Shown here: one piece after another, positions 62,988 to 64,000 of the stretch
Layout: each line of letters starts with the position of its first letter
Numbering within the stretch: the stretch's first letter is position 1
Assembly (NCBI RefSeq): GCF_037782385.1
Contig: NZ_JBBEXD010000005.1
Location: 186,001-250,000 of the forward strand
Reading direction: 5' to 3'
Source: Ascidiimonas meishanensis
GTDB taxonomy: Bacteria > Bacteroidota > Bacteroidia > Flavobacteriales > Flavobacteriaceae
DNA length: 64,000 nt
The notes under the pieces: generated by a model
What the model saw: the letters and a program-made list of their open reading frames with translations, nothing else
The model's database searches: none
Told to the model about the DNA's origin: nothing
Translations under genes and position numbers: made by a program

Positions 62988-63962
62988 ATGTTAACAATTC
63001 CTGAATACCATACTAGTTTTGTTAAAGCGCTCTCTGAGAGAGTGGAAACAAAAGAACCCGCTAATTTATATGACCCTGTCTCCTACATTCTTCAATTGGG
63101 CGGTAAAAGGCTTAGACCTATACTTACATTAATGTCTACAGATATTTTTGGAGGTAATCATAAGGATGCGATGGATGCGGCATTGGCGGTAGAAGTTTTT
63201 CATAATTTTTCCTTAGTCCATGATGATATTATGGATGATGCGCCCCTAAGAAGAGGTAATAAAACAGTACATGAAAAATGGGATTTAAACACGGGAATTC
63301 TTTCTGGAGATGTTATGCTGATTATTGCATACCGGTTTTTTGAAGCTTATGAGCCTGCGATTTTTAAAGAATTGGCAAAGTTATTTAGTAAAACAGCTAT
63401 TGAAGTATGTGAAGGACAACAATACGATGTAGATTTTGAGAGTAGAGATGATGTTGAAATTGCAGAATATCTCAAAATGATTACTTGTAAGACGGCGGTG
63501 TTAGTAGCAGCAGCTATGAAAATGGGAGCCATCATTGCCAATGCTCCAAAAGAAGATGCGCAATTTATTTATGAATTCGGACTTAATTTGGGGATAGCAT
63601 TTCAGCTTCAAGATGATTATCTTGATGCTTTTGGCGACCCGGAAAGATTTGGTAAGCAAGTAGGAGGAGATATTATTGAGAACAAAAAAACTTTTCTATA
63701 TCTAAAAGCAAAAGAACAATCTTCAAAAGAAGAATCAAAACAGTTACAACATCTTTTTACCATTCAGCCTACAGACCCTGAGGAAAAAATTAATACCGTG
63801 TTAAGTATCTTTGAAGAAAGCGGAGCTGCAGAAATTACACGAAAAGAAATTATTAATTATACGGTGAAAGCATTTGATGTGCTAAACAAATTACAAATAA
63901 GTGATGAAGGAAAGGTAATTTTAAGTGATTTTGGTAATGCTCTAATGGATAGAAAATTTTAG
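62988..63962 (+). CDS. Polyprenyl diphosphate synthase
   Basis: 324 residues, trans-isoprenyl diphosphate synthase that adds isopentenyl units to an allylic diphosphate. First Asp-rich motif DDIMDDAPLRRG, second QLQDDYLDAFGD, and the N-terminal GGKRLRP substrate motif. Product length (farnesyl, geranylgeranyl or quinone side chain) cannot be read with certainty; the length and LILTLM context suit the long-chain/IspB or IspA branch. It uses the products of the MEP route begun by dxs. Only 38 bases follow to the window end. Confidence 0.95.
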   Translation: MLTIPEYHTSFVKALSERVETKEPANLYDPVSYILQLGGKRLRPILTLMSTDIFGGNHKDAMDAALAVEVFHNFSLVHDDIMDDAPLRRGNKTVHEKWDLNTGILSGDVMLIIAYRFFEAYEPAIFKELAKLFSKTAIEVCEGQQYDVDFESRDDVEIAEYLKMITCKTAVLVAAAMKMGAIIANAPKEDAQFIYEFGLNLGIAFQLQDDYLDAFGDPERFGKQVGGDIIENKKTFLYLKAKEQSSKEESKQLQHLFTIQPTDPEEKINTVLSIFEESGAAEITRKEIINYTVKAFDVLNKLQISDEGKVILSDFGNALMDRKF

Positions 63963-64000
63963 CAAGTTTATTTAGATTTAATTTTTGAGACAAGGTATCT

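Noticed and set aside
1..64000. CRISPR array, tRNA, rRNA, IS element, prophage or attachment site
   Set aside because: No regularly spaced repeats, tRNA-like clover leaf in the gaps, transposase or integrase was seen.

Overview
The window looks like chromosome of a marine-type member of the Flavobacteriaceae (Bacteroidota). The DNA is AT-rich. Many promoters match the Bacteroidota pattern (TTG, about 18-19 bases, then TAnnTTTG). There is a SusC/SusD pair, a secreted protein with a type IX secretion C-terminal sorting domain, a DUF3109 protein, and a eukaryote-like class Ia ribonucleotide reductase. I see no rRNA, tRNA, IS element, prophage or CRISPR array. Most of the window is housekeeping DNA.

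Layout. 0-3.1 kb (minus strand): hemB, a DinB-like protein, a CNNM/CBS membrane protein and ogt. 3.2-5.8 kb: an SF2 helicase with two C-terminal membrane segments. 5.9-6.35 kb: a run of very small genes, one intact Cys-rich peptide precursor with a GG leader and a second that is frameshifted. 6.4-11.8 kb: hemA-hemC-hemD-hemE-(GNAT)-hemF on the minus strand. 12-14.1 kb: an AraC-type regulator and hemH, both plus. 14.4-24.6 kb: a MATE transporter, a large Asp-box repeat protein, hemJ, an orphan histidine kinase, an enoyl-CoA hydratase, a secreted unknown and a radical SAM protein. 24.6-28 kb: a phosphatase-like protein, an HD hydrolase, an acyltransferase, a bacilliredoxin, another broken peptide precursor and a MORN protein. 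28-32.4 kb: SusD/SusC. 32.6-39.2 kb: aspS, a ClC transporter, a cold shock protein, tadA and dxs. 39.2-43.4 kb: a surface lipoprotein and a T9SS-secreted repeat protein. 43.6-48.6 kb: dgt, nrdA, nrdB. 49-55 kb: small membrane and redox proteins, a C-terminal protease, dCMP deaminase, a lone type II thioesterase and a HupE-like protein. 56-62.9 kb: a TetR-controlled RND efflux operon. 63-64 kb: a polyprenyl diphosphate synthase.

How the genes fit together. Heme synthesis from glutamyl-tRNA to protoheme is almost complete here (hemA, B, C, D, E, F, J, H); only the glutamate-semialdehyde aminomutase (hemL) is not in the window. An AraC-type regulator lies between hemA and hemH, next to two sets of direct repeats. 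dNTP supply is also grouped (nrdAB, dgt, dCMP deaminase).

The most interesting material is the set of small genes at 5.9-6.3 kb and 27.2 kb. They carry class I lanthipeptide-like leaders (a Lys-rich start, an N/I/S-L-N-like segment, VKGG or a remnant of it) followed by Cys/Ser/Thr-rich cores. One looks intact, one is frameshifted in an A-rich tract, and one has an in-frame amber codon. No modification enzyme or exporter is visible in the window, so these are either an orphan and decaying peptide family or are modified from elsewhere in the genome.
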